A program made the position numbers and the translations under genes. Shown here piece by piece: positions 1-6,353 of a DNA stretch of 14,312 nucleotides. Position 1 is the stretch's first letter. Each line of letters starts with the position of its first letter. The stretch lies in assembly GCA_021781095.1 (NCBI GenBank), contig JAJXXM010000151.1, positions 1-14,312 of the forward strand, written 5' to 3'. This DNA is from a bacterium (GTDB lineage Bacteria > Eremiobacterota > Eremiobacteria > Baltobacterales > Baltobacteraceae). The notes below the pieces were generated by a model. The model ran no database searches. It saw nothing but the letters and a program-made list of their open reading frames with translations, and was not told where the DNA came from.

Positions 1-603
1 TTCAATGATCTGTTCGACGCCTTTTTTCATGAGTTCGAAGGACATCGAGGGATGCGTCTCCGGGCCCGCCGCAATCGCTTGCGCCGGCAGGAACGGAAGA
101 TGAACGAGCCCCACGAGAACCGGGGGCGTCGAGGTTTCGGTGAGTGCGAGCAGCTCGTAGAGTGCCTGGTTGCAGATATACGTGCCGGCCGAATTCGAGA
201 CATATCCCGGCACGCCGATCTCCGCCCACGCCGCAACGATTTTCTCGAAAGGAAGATTGGAGAGCCGGGCATCGGGGCCGCCGCGGGCGATCGGTTCGTT
301 TTTGCGAAGGACGCCGACGTTATCGGGGATCTCGAAGTCGAGCACGTTGACCGCGACGCGTTCGAGCGCCAGAGCGCTTCGACCGCCGGCCTGACCCAAC
401 ACGATGATGATCTCGGGCTCTTCTTCCAGGCGAAGAAGTTCGAGACGATCGTGCAGCGACCGGGTCTCCACCGGGAGAATCGCAACGGAGAGCGGACGCC
501 CCGCGATGAGGCGGCCGTCCAGGCTGCGGGCGACCAACTCGCTCGGATTGACTTTTTCACCGCCAAAGGGCTCGAAGCCCGTGACGAGCACGCGATTGCT
601 CAC
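1..603 (-). CDS. pcp: Pyroglutamyl-peptidase I (pyrrolidone-carboxylate peptidase), C-terminus cut by window edge
   Basis: Cytosolic cysteine peptidase of family C15 that removes N-terminal pyroglutamate from peptides. The reverse strand reads MSNRVLVTGFEPFGGE from a GTG at 603, the typical family N-terminus. The GQAGGR motif lies near residues 71-76. The catalytic triad falls at Glu81, Cys144 (in AGTYICNQ) and His168 (in VHLPFLP), exactly the numbering known for the Bacillus enzyme, which supports the GTG start. 201 codons are visible; the family is about 215 aa, so roughly 10-15 residues lie outside the window. No clear Shine-Dalgarno sits before the GTG. It follows the anti-sigma/alkyltransferase gene after 57 bases on the same strand and could be the last gene of that run, although nothing links it functionally. 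Confidence 0.93.
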   Translation of the reverse strand, partial: MSNRVLVTGFEPFGGEKVNPSELVARSLDGRLIAGRPLSVAILPVETRSLHDRLELLRLEEEPEIIIVLGQAGGRSALALERVAVNVLDFEIPDNVGVLRKNEPIARGGPDARLSNLPFEKIVAAWAEIGVPGYVSNSAGTYICNQALYELLALTETSTPPVLVGLVHLPFLPAQAIAAGPETHPSMSFELMKKGVEQIIE

Positions 604-660
604 GGCATTGTAGGTTAGCGCCGGGCGCGCCGTTCCCTGGTTTTTACGCGTGCGACGCTC

Positions 661-1401
661 TCAGTGCGCCGGGTGGTAGCCTTCCATTGCGAGCAGGCGG
701 GCTTTGAATTCCACGCCGTACCCGTAGCGATGCAACGCGCCGGTTGAATCGACCACGCGATGGCAGGGCACCAGGATGGGAATGGGGTTGCGCGCCATGA
801 CGCGTCCGACCGCTCGCGCCGCGCTGGGGCGGCCGATTTGTTTGGCGAGCCACCCGTAGGAGCGGACCTCCCCCGGCGGGATCTCGACGGTCGCACGCAG
901 GGTCGCTTGTTCGAAGGGCGTCAGGTCGCTCACGTCAACTTGCGACGTGTCAACATGCCAGGTGGTGAAGAATTTCTCGATCGTCGCGCGGAGGGTCGGC
1001 GGGAGTTCGGCGCGATCGACGGGGCGACGCAGGCGCCGTTCGACGCGAGCGACGACTTCCTCGAACGCCTCTCCCAGATCGATGCCGATATAGGCGATGC
1101 GTGCTTCGCGGTGCCCGACGTAGAGCCGGCCGATCGGCGAATCGACGAGCGCGAGGTGTACCGGGTCGAGCCGCTCGCGGCGCTGGAGCTGCGCGATATG
1201 CTCGACGACTTTGCGGGCGAGGTCGCAGGTCGGTTCGGGATCGGGAAGCGATTCGAGCGTATGCGCGAGCGCCTCGTATTGGCGGTAGGCCTCGTTGCAG
1301 GTCGGGCAGGCATCCACGTGCGTGTGGACCGCCTCGTTCAGCGTTGCCGTCCCCTCGCCGCGGACTTCGTCCCACATCGCGTCGACATCACGACAACGCA
1401 T
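661..1401 (-). CDS. Zinc-binding anti-sigma domain fused to O6-alkylguanine-DNA alkyltransferase
   Basis: A 246-aa two-part protein. Residues 1-50 resemble a zf-HC2 anti-sigma domain: Cys3, then His28-x3-Cys32-x2-Cys35, the zinc-binding signature of ZAS anti-sigma factors. Residues about 83-246 are a complete Ogt/AGT alkyltransferase, with the N-terminal subdomain starting at SPIGRLYVG and the active site PCHRVV at 212-217. Relative to human AGT, the residues line up without gaps: Tyr182 (Y114), Arg196 (arginine finger R128), Asn205 (N137), acceptor Cys213 (C145), His214 (H146) and Glu240 (E172). The repair half therefore looks active, transferring alkyl groups from guanine to Cys213 irreversibly. 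There is no membrane segment, so it should be cytosolic. The ATG at 1401 has a GAGGAG ribosome site 7 bases upstream, inside the sigma gene, and overlaps it by 14 bases. That overlap argues that it is the cognate anti-sigma factor. The alkylation-sensor role is inference. Confidence 0.9.
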   Translation of the reverse strand: MRCRDVDAMWDEVRGEGTATLNEAVHTHVDACPTCNEAYRQYEALAHTLESLPDPEPTCDLARKVVEHIAQLQRRERLDPVHLALVDSPIGRLYVGHREARIAYIGIDLGEAFEEVVARVERRLRRPVDRAELPPTLRATIEKFFTTWHVDTSQVDVSDLTPFEQATLRATVEIPPGEVRSYGWLAKQIGRPSAARAVGRVMARNPIPILVPCHRVVDSTGALHRYGYGVEFKARLLAMEGYHPAH

Positions 1402-2071
1402 CGGTCAACTCCTCATCGGTCTCTTGAACGAAACGGCCCAACTGTGGGCCGAGAATCCGGCGGAGAATGCGCACCGCGCGGTGGACGTGCGATTTCACGG
1501 TCCCGATCGGTTGGCCGAGAATCTCGGCGATCTCGGGGTGGCTGCGCCCGTCGATAAAGCGCAGCGTTGCAGCCGCGCGTAAATGGGTCGGTAGCGAGAG
1601 CAGCGCCCGTTCGACCATCGCGACTTCGTCGTTCCGTTCGACGACGGTCTCGGGCTGCACCGGCTTGTCACCGGCATCGCGGAGGAGCGCGTCGGGATCG
1701 GCGAGCGCGTCGATCGCAACGCTCGGAGGTTTCTTACTCCGGAGACGATTCCGCGTGACGTTGAGGGCGATGGTATAGAGCCACGGCTGCAAACGCAGAT
1801 CGCGCCGTTGTTCCTCGCCCATCTTTCCGAGAGCACGAAACGCACGAACGAACGCATCTTGGACGATCTCCTCGGCGTCCTCGCGATTGCCCGTCATGCG
1901 CAGGGCGAAGCCGTAGAGGCGTCGCTGGTAATCGCTGACGATGCGATCGAAGGTCGAGGTGCTCGGGATGAATGCCGACGCCGTCGCAGGCGAGCCATCG
2001 CCCGAAACTCGCGCCCTCCCGACCGCAGGTAGCAACGGAATCTCCCTCATCGGCGGCGCGTAGGCAATCAT
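1388..2071 (-). CDS. ECF-family RNA polymerase sigma factor
   Basis: A 227-aa group IV (extracytoplasmic function) sigma-70 factor. Region 2 spans about residues 41-115 and includes a NREDAEEIVQDAFVRAF stretch plus the WLYTIALNVTRNRLR segment used in promoter -10 recognition. Region 4 spans about 155-208, with a helix-turn-helix around PEIAEILGQPIGTVKSHVHR for the -35 element. Region 3 is absent, as expected for ECF factors. The first 40 residues are a poorly conserved extension. The ATG at 2071 is preferred because a G-rich ribosome site (GGGGGG) lies a few bases upstream; an ATG at 2050 lacks one. The 3' end overlaps the anti-sigma/alkyltransferase start by 14 bases, the usual arrangement for a sigma/anti-sigma pair. 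It starts 36 bases after the secreted-protein gene and may be co-transcribed with it. The target regulon cannot be read from the sequence. Confidence 0.94.
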   Translation of the reverse strand: MIAYAPPMREIPLLPAVGRARVSGDGSPATASAFIPSTSTFDRIVSDYQRRLYGFALRMTGNREDAEEIVQDAFVRAFRALGKMGEEQRRDLRLQPWLYTIALNVTRNRLRSKKPPSVAIDALADPDALLRDAGDKPVQPETVVERNDEVAMVERALLSLPTHLRAAATLRFIDGRSHPEIAEILGQPIGTVKSHVHRAVRILRRILGPQLGRFVQETDEELTDALS

Positions 2072-2107
2072 ATGATCCCCCCAACCGCCGCGGCCCGAAC
2101 GACGGTT

Positions 2108-2887
2108 TCACGGCAAGCGGGTCGGTTTCCCTCGTTTCGGTGTTGGTGAGGCCGAGGTGGCCGGTACGGGCAAACAATCGGGTGCGAAACGTCGCACGAA
2201 AAGAATTTCGATCGGGCCGCTCTGCCCCGAGGCGGCGAGCACGCCGTGAATCTGCAGGCGGCTACGCAGGCGGACGAGGGCCCCGGTCGCGTCGTACTCG
2301 GCGGTCCCGACGAGCGAGATCGTGCCGTCGATACTCGCGGTCGGGAGCTCCGGCAATGGCCCGCGCATCGGGCCCGACGCGGTAAATGCAACGCGTACGC
2401 CGCCGGCTGGAGCGCGCTCGGGCATGCCGGCGCCGCGCAGGGTACCGTGAAGCGGCGCCCCACCCAGCGGCGAGGACGCGGTAAACGGAATCGCTTGTTG
2501 GAGTGCGGCGAGTGCGGCCAGGGTTTTCGCATCGATGCGCGCCGCGAACGGTTGGTCGAGCAACGAGAGCGAGTCTTCGTCTTGGTTGAGCGAGGTCCGA
2601 ATCTCGCGAAGGTCGGGGGTGAGCAGGCGAACGACGCGCGCGGTTTTCCGGCGGACGTGCGTGCCGAGCCGCTTCGTGTAATGGATGACGTTTTCGAAAC
2701 GGAGGTCGGCCCCGTCGGGGCGGACGCGCAGGCTCTGCGTGCCGTCGTAGAGCACCGTCATCACGTTGCGCCCGTCGATCGTATAGGCGTCTTCACCGTG
2801 GAAACGCGAGATCGGCGAGGAGCATTGCGTGCCTACGTTTGCGCCGAGCAGCAGAACCGAGAAAAGCGCGGCGACGATTCGTTTCAT
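2108..2887 (-). CDS. Secreted or periplasmic protein of unknown function
   Basis: A 259-aa protein I do not recognise. The N-terminus MKRIVAALFSVLLLGANVG is a clear Sec signal peptide (basic n-region, hydrophobic core). The Cys just after it (GTQC) does not fit a lipobox, so a lipoprotein is unlikely. The mature part alternates short polar and hydrophobic stretches suggesting beta structure (residues about 25-110 and 140-230) and ends in a Pro/Thr/Lys-rich tail. The ATG at 2887 is chosen over more upstream codons because it begins the signal peptide and overlaps the stop of the preceding membrane-protein gene by four bases (ATGA), so the two are probably translationally coupled. The sigma factor gene follows after 36 bases. 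A cell-envelope role is inferred only from the signal peptide and neighbours. Confidence 0.75.
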   Translation of the reverse strand: MKRIVAALFSVLLLGANVGTQCSSPISRFHGEDAYTIDGRNVMTVLYDGTQSLRVRPDGADLRFENVIHYTKRLGTHVRRKTARVVRLLTPDLREIRTSLNQDEDSLSLLDQPFAARIDAKTLAALAALQQAIPFTASSPLGGAPLHGTLRGAGMPERAPAGGVRVAFTASGPMRGPLPELPTASIDGTISLVGTAEYDATGALVRLRSRLQIHGVLAASGQSGPIEILFVRRFAPDCLPVPATSASPTPKRGKPTRLP

Positions 2888-3558
2888 GGATGCGAGGAAG
2901 ATGCTTCGACGAACGTACGCGCGGTCACTGCCGCTAATGCGACCTGCGCGATGACGCCGAGCACCAACGTTCCGGGGGCACGCGTGCCGTGCGGCAGCAG
3001 AACGGCGATCTCTAAGAGGATTGCTTGCAGGCCGAATTGCGCTGCGAGCAACAGGCACATTCGCCCGAAGTTCCGCGGCTGCATCGCCAGCGAGAACGTG
3101 CGTGCGACCGCATGGGGGAGGAGGGCGAGGGCCGGAATATCGTCATCGAGCGTTGCGGCGACGTCGGCGTAGATCGTCGCGGCGAGCAGTGGTACGAGGA
3201 GCAGATCCCAGAGGATCATACTCGGCGCGGTGGTCAGCGCTTGAACGAGCGAGAGGATGAGATCGATCAGCAGCACGCTCCACGAGCGCTCGAGCAGGCG
3301 TTCGAGCGCATTCTTCAAGGGGCGAGGCGATCCGTCGGGGAGATCGGTGACCCAGAGGTAGATGAAGCTCGCGACCAGCGGAAGCGCGATCAGTGGCGCC
3401 GCGCTCTCGGCGACGAGCGGGCGCATCGGCGCGTAGGAGATCGCCAACCCCAGGGCACAGGCGATCGCGGTTGCGACGAGCGTGCCGCGCCATCGTTCGC
3501 GCAAGCGTTCGAATGCCTCGCGCAGCAGTGCCGAGAGCGCGATGCGTTGTTGGTGCAC
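2884..3558 (-). CDS. Polytopic membrane protein of unknown function
   Basis: A 224-aa protein with about six predicted transmembrane helices, near residues 25-45, 53-73, 93-112, 114-136, 167-188 and 197-217. An amphipathic N-terminal stretch rich in Arg/Glu/Leu (residues 7-24) precedes the first helix. Between helices 4 and 5 is a loop with an Asp cluster (DDD near 138-140). I see no transporter, protease or enzyme motif. The start is a GTG at 3558, six bases after the stop of the upstream 114-aa gene; its ribosome site is weak, so coupling to upstream translation is likely. The 3' end overlaps the secreted-protein gene by four bases. The three genes look like one envelope-related operon. Confidence 0.78.
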   Translation of the reverse strand: MHQQRIALSALLREAFERLRERWRGTLVATAIACALGLAISYAPMRPLVAESAAPLIALPLVASFIYLWVTDLPDGSPRPLKNALERLLERSWSVLLIDLILSLVQALTTAPSMILWDLLLVPLLAATIYADVAATLDDDIPALALLPHAVARTFSLAMQPRNFGRMCLLLAAQFGLQAILLEIAVLLPHGTRAPGTLVLGVIAQVALAAVTARTFVEASSSHP

Positions 3559-3564
3559 GCGAGG

Positions 3565-3909
3565 TTAGCGGAACAACGCTGCGATCGACGAGAGGCGCGC
3601 GCGGCTGAGGAAAAATCTCACCGAGGCATTCGTTTCGCACACGACGACCTCGTCGAGCCGCCGACATTCGCGGCCGTCGACGGTGACGGTAATCTCCCCC
3701 GAGTCGAGGGCAGCAAGCGTGCGCTCGAAATTTCTTTCGAAAAGATCGCGCGGGGCGCGTTCGCCGATGCTCTGTCGCACCGCGAGTGCGAGGATCTGCA
3801 CGAGCGAGAGCGGCGTCGCCAGAGCAAACGCGCTCGCATCGCCGTCGGCAATGGCATGGAGATCGAGCGGAACCCTCACGTGGATCACGCGGGAATACTT
3901 CGCCGTCAA
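3565..3909 (-). CDS. Small protein of unknown function
   Basis: A 114-aa soluble protein I do not recognise. Its start is most likely the TTG at 3909, because the frame is open from there and the next gene follows by six bases; a GTG seven codons in (3888) is an alternative. The sequence has a short beta-like N-terminus (SRVIHVRVPLDL), a Leu/Ala-rich middle helix (about residues 31-75), a Glu/Asp-bearing strand and an Arg-rich C-terminal helix. It begins only 47 bases from the divergent plus-strand gene at 3957, so both promoters would have to lie in that short gap or inside the genes. Being first of the run ending at the sigma factor, it might be part of the regulated unit; this is inference. 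Confidence 0.6.
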   Translation of the reverse strand: MTAKYSRVIHVRVPLDLHAIADGDASAFALATPLSLVQILALAVRQSIGERAPRDLFERNFERTLAALDSGEITVTVDGRECRRLDEVVVCETNASVRFFLSRARLSSIAALFR

Positions 3910-3956
3910 ATCGAGGATCAGCCTGCCCGTAGCGCGTACTTCCGCAACACAGCGTC

Positions 3957-4700
3957 ATGAACGATCTATCAAACCGTCGCCGTCGCGAACAGCCTCCGGA
4001 GGGAGGCGGTTGGATGCCGGTCCTACTTCTCGGGCTTTTGGTCGTGCTCGCGGGCCTCGCTATCGGCGGGTTCGCCGGGCGGCTCACGGCGATGCACGCG
4101 CATCTTCCGACGAGCGTTCCGAGTATTTCGCCGATTCCCACGGTGACGCCGACGCTCGCGCCGGTCGCAACGCCGACCCCGAAAACCACGCCAAGCCCGA
4201 AACCCACGCCCTCGCCGAAGACGAGCCCAACGCCGAAGGCGACGCCGAGCCCGGCACCCACGTTGACGCCGAGCGCTCCGCCCTCGCCGACCGAGCCTCC
4301 CTCGCCCGCTCCGGCGATCGTTCGGACGCCGAAGGCGGCGCTCCACTCACCGCGGCCATCGGTCGAGAAGACGGCACGGCCGAGCCCGGTGCCTTCGACG
4401 ACGATCGCGGGTTCGGCGGCACGTGCGTTGGTACGCGTCTATCTCGCCGATCTCGCGCGCGGCGATTCAGCGGCGGCGAGCGCGTTACTCGCTTCGGGGA
4501 GCCCCGACACGTTTATCGACGGGACGCTCCAAATGGGCACGGTAACGAGCGTGCCGACGACGGGCGGAGCGCAGAGCGTGACCGCGCACATTATCGTCGG
4601 CGTGAAGCATTACGTGATGTCGTTTCTCGTCGCGGAACGTGCCGGACACGCCCGCATTCTCTCGCACCAGGCGAGTTCGACTATTCCGAGCCCGCCTTAG
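3957..4700 (+). CDS. Membrane-anchored protein with long Pro/Thr/Ser/Lys linker
   Basis: A 247-aa protein with three parts. Residues 1-19 are charged (RRRR near 7-10). Residues 20-42 form one transmembrane helix, probably with the N-terminus inside. Residues about 51-150 are a low-complexity linker built from TPSPKP-like units, expected to be extended and outside the cell. Residues 151-247 are a small folded domain starting ARALVRVYLADLARGD, whose helix-then-strand pattern is loosely like NTF2/SnoaL-type folds; that resemblance is weak. The architecture resembles a wall- or peptidoglycan-spanning stalk. The start is the first ATG, without a good ribosome site. The final 20 bases overlap the end of sufU on the other strand. 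The function is unknown. Confidence 0.72.
   Translation: MNDLSNRRRREQPPEGGGWMPVLLLGLLVVLAGLAIGGFAGRLTAMHAHLPTSVPSISPIPTVTPTLAPVATPTPKTTPSPKPTPSPKTSPTPKATPSPAPTLTPSAPPSPTEPPSPAPAIVRTPKAALHSPRPSVEKTARPSPVPSTTIAGSAARALVRVYLADLARGDSAAASALLASGSPDTFIDGTLQMGTVTSVPTTGGAQSVTAHIIVGVKHYVMSFLVAERAGHARILSHQASSTIPSPP
4107..4400 (+). repeat. Low-complexity Pro/Thr/Ser/Lys-coding repeat tract
   Basis: This stretch encodes residues 51-148 of the membrane-anchored protein with degenerate units such as TPSPKP, TPSPKT and SPTPKAT, from recurring ACG-CCG and AGC-CCG codon pairs. The repeat is at the protein level, and the codons vary enough that it is not a perfect DNA repeat. Opposite frames are open only because of this composition. 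Confidence 0.8.
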
Positions 4701-5070
4701 CGAGGCCGGCGAGCGCCGCGCTCTTCAGAACGCTGAGCCCGAGCATCGCACATTTCATCCGCGTCGGGCTGATATCGATGCCCACGTTCTCCAGCACGTT
4801 CGCTTCGCCGAGCGCGATGAGGCTTTCGAGCGATTTTCCCTTGGCGCTCTCGACGAGCATCGAGGCTGACGCCTGTGAGATCGCGCAGCCCTTCCCCGAA
4901 AAACGAATATCGGCGACGTTCCCCGCATCGTCGACCTCGATCTCCACGCGCATTTCATCGCCGCAGAGCGGATTGCGATCCTCGGCTACCGCATCGGGTG
5001 CCGGCAAATGACCGAAATTCCGGGGGTTCCGGTAGTGGTCGAGGATGAAATCGCGGTAAAAATCGTCCAT
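4681..5070 (-). CDS. sufU: Iron-sulfur cluster assembly protein SufU
   Basis: A 129-aa U-type protein. In Gram-positive-type SUF systems SufU is a zinc-dependent sulfurtransferase that accepts persulfide sulfur from SufS. Three conserved cysteines are visible: Cys36 in NPLCGD (with Asp38), Cys62 in GKGCAIS and Cys107 in RMKCAML. The 44-residue spacing between the second and third Cys, and the Arg-Met-Lys before the last Cys instead of the IscU His, mark it as SufU rather than IscU. The N-terminus (DDFYRDFILDHYRNPRNFG) is typical of the family. It lies 23 bases after sufS and is the last gene of sufC-D-S-U. Its end overlaps the convergent membrane-protein gene by 20 bases. Confidence 0.95.
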   Translation of the reverse strand: MDDFYRDFILDHYRNPRNFGHLPAPDAVAEDRNPLCGDEMRVEIEVDDAGNVADIRFSGKGCAISQASASMLVESAKGKSLESLIALGEANVLENVGIDISPTRMKCAMLGLSVLKSAALAGLAKAGSE

Positions 5071-5093
5071 CGTTCGTTCCTAAGATTTCTCGG

Positions 5094-6353
5094 TTATGAA
5101 ATCCGAAAGATCGTCGCCGCTTTTTCTAAACCGGCGACGAGGGCATCGACGTCACGACGATCGTTGTAGAGGTAGAACGAAGCGCGGGCGGTTGCGGCGA
5201 GGTCGAGGCGTCCCATCAACGGCATCGTACAATGATGCCCCGCTCGTATGCAAATGCCTTCGGTGTCGAGAATCGACGCGAGATCGTGGGCGTGGATGTC
5301 GGCGAAATTCATCGATATGACGCCCGAGGAACGCTCCGGGTCGTGAGGGCCGTAGATCGCGAGGCCGCGCGCTTCGAGCGGCGCGAGCCGTTCGAAGGCA
5401 TAGGCGAGCAGGGCACGTTCGTGCGCCCGAACGTTCTCCATCCCGTAGGCGTCGAGATAGTCGATCGCCGTACCGAACGCGATCGCATCGGCGATATTCG
5501 AGGTGCCCGCCTCGAATTTCCACGGGAGTTCGTTGAAGGTCGCCCGTTCGTAGGAGACGCTGCGAATCATATCGCCGCCCGACAAAAACGGAGGCATCGC
5601 TTCGAGCAGGCGCCGCTTTCCATAGAGCACGCCGATGCCGGTCGGGCCGAGCATCTTGTGTGCCGAGAGTGCGTAGAAATCGGCGTCGAGCGCGCGCACG
5701 TCGACCGCGAGGTGCGGCGCGGCCTGCGCGCCGTCAACGAGAACGAGCGCTCCGGCGGCATGCGCGCGTGCGACGATCTCGGCGATAGGAAGGATCGTTC
5801 CCAGCGTGTTGCTGACGTGGGTGACGGCGACGAGCGCGCAGCCCTTCAGCAGGGTATCGAGATCGTCGAGGATCGGCTCGCCGCGGTCGTCGACTGGAAT
5901 GTACCGCACGTGTGCCCCGGTGCGCTCGGCGAGCAACTGCCAAGGGACGAGATTCGAATGATGTTCGAGTTGGGTGAGCAGAATGACGTCACCCGCACGC
6001 AGGTTGGCCCCTCCCCAGCTCCACGCGACGAGGTTGATCGCTTCGGTCGCATTTCGCGTCCAGATGATTTCGGCGGGCTCGCCCGCGTTGAGAAATCGAG
6101 CGACTTTCGCGCGCGCATCTTCGAAGGCGTCGGTCGCGCGAGCGGCGATTTCGTAGACGCCGCGATGGATGTTCGCATTGTATTCGCGATAGTAGCGATC
6201 GATCGCATCGATGACGACCTGGGGTTTCTGCGAGGTCGCGGCCGAGTCGAGATAGATCAGCGGCTTTCCGCGCGACGTGCGTTCGTTGAGAATCGGAAAA
6301 TCCGCTCGAACGTCGAGATCGGGCGTCACGGTCGCACTCGCTCCGCGGGTCAT
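5094..6353 (-). CDS. sufS: Cysteine desulfurase SufS
   Basis: A 419-aa PLP-dependent group II cysteine desulfurase that takes sulfur from L-cysteine and passes it as persulfide to SufU. The PLP-binding lysine is Lys233 in SAHKMLGPTG. The persulfide-carrying cysteine is Cys375 in RAGHHCTMPLM, the short-loop form typical of SufS. The N-terminal IYLDSAATSQKP and the NATEAINLVAWSWG segment also fit. Translation starts at the ATG at 6353, which overlaps the sufD stop by four bases (ATGA); an upstream extension in the same frame would lie inside sufD and is not family-like. Length is normal for the family. SufU follows, giving the SufS-SufU pair used in SUF systems without SufE. Confidence 0.96.
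   Translation of the reverse strand: MTRGASATVTPDLDVRADFPILNERTSRGKPLIYLDSAATSQKPQVVIDAIDRYYREYNANIHRGVYEIAARATDAFEDARAKVARFLNAGEPAEIIWTRNATEAINLVAWSWGGANLRAGDVILLTQLEHHSNLVPWQLLAERTGAHVRYIPVDDRGEPILDDLDTLLKGCALVAVTHVSNTLGTILPIAEIVARAHAAGALVLVDGAQAAPHLAVDVRALDADFYALSAHKMLGPTGIGVLYGKRRLLEAMPPFLSGGDMIRSVSYERATFNELPWKFEAGTSNIADAIAFGTAIDYLDAYGMENVRAHERALLAYAFERLAPLEARGLAIYGPHDPERSSGVISMNFADIHAHDLASILDTEGICIRAGHHCTMPLMGRLDLAATARASFYLYNDRRDVDALVAGLEKAATIFRIS

Noticed and set aside
52..618. 188-codon plus-strand open frame opposite pcp
   Set aside because: The minus strand encodes pyroglutamyl peptidase with all catalytic residues; this frame is charged low-complexity sequence, a typical antisense shadow in GC-rich DNA.
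604..660. Possible terminator or promoter between the alkyltransferase gene and pcp
   Set aside because: There is a GGCGCGCC palindrome and GC-rich sequence but no hairpin followed by a U-run, and no convincing -35/-10 pair.
760..1557. 265-codon plus-strand open frame across the anti-sigma/alkyltransferase gene
   Set aside because: Shadow of a gene with unmistakable AGT motifs; no family signature of its own.
2246..3172. 308-codon plus-strand open frame
   Set aside because: It runs across two minus-strand genes coupled by an ATGA overlap, is Arg/Glu-rich and has no hydrophobic or motif content.
3143..4261. 372-codon minus-strand open frame starting with Gly/Val repeats
   Set aside because: The Gly/Val start is the antisense reading of the Pro/Thr linker of the plus-strand gene at 3957, and it crosses two other genes.
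4107..4400. Possible CRISPR or tandem DNA repeat
   Set aside because: The regularity is from Pro/Thr/Ser/Lys codons in a protein linker; there are no constant repeats with unique spacers.
3683..5011. 442-codon plus-strand open frame
   Set aside because: Shadow frame spanning three supported genes, including sufU; composition is Arg/Ser/Ala without motifs.
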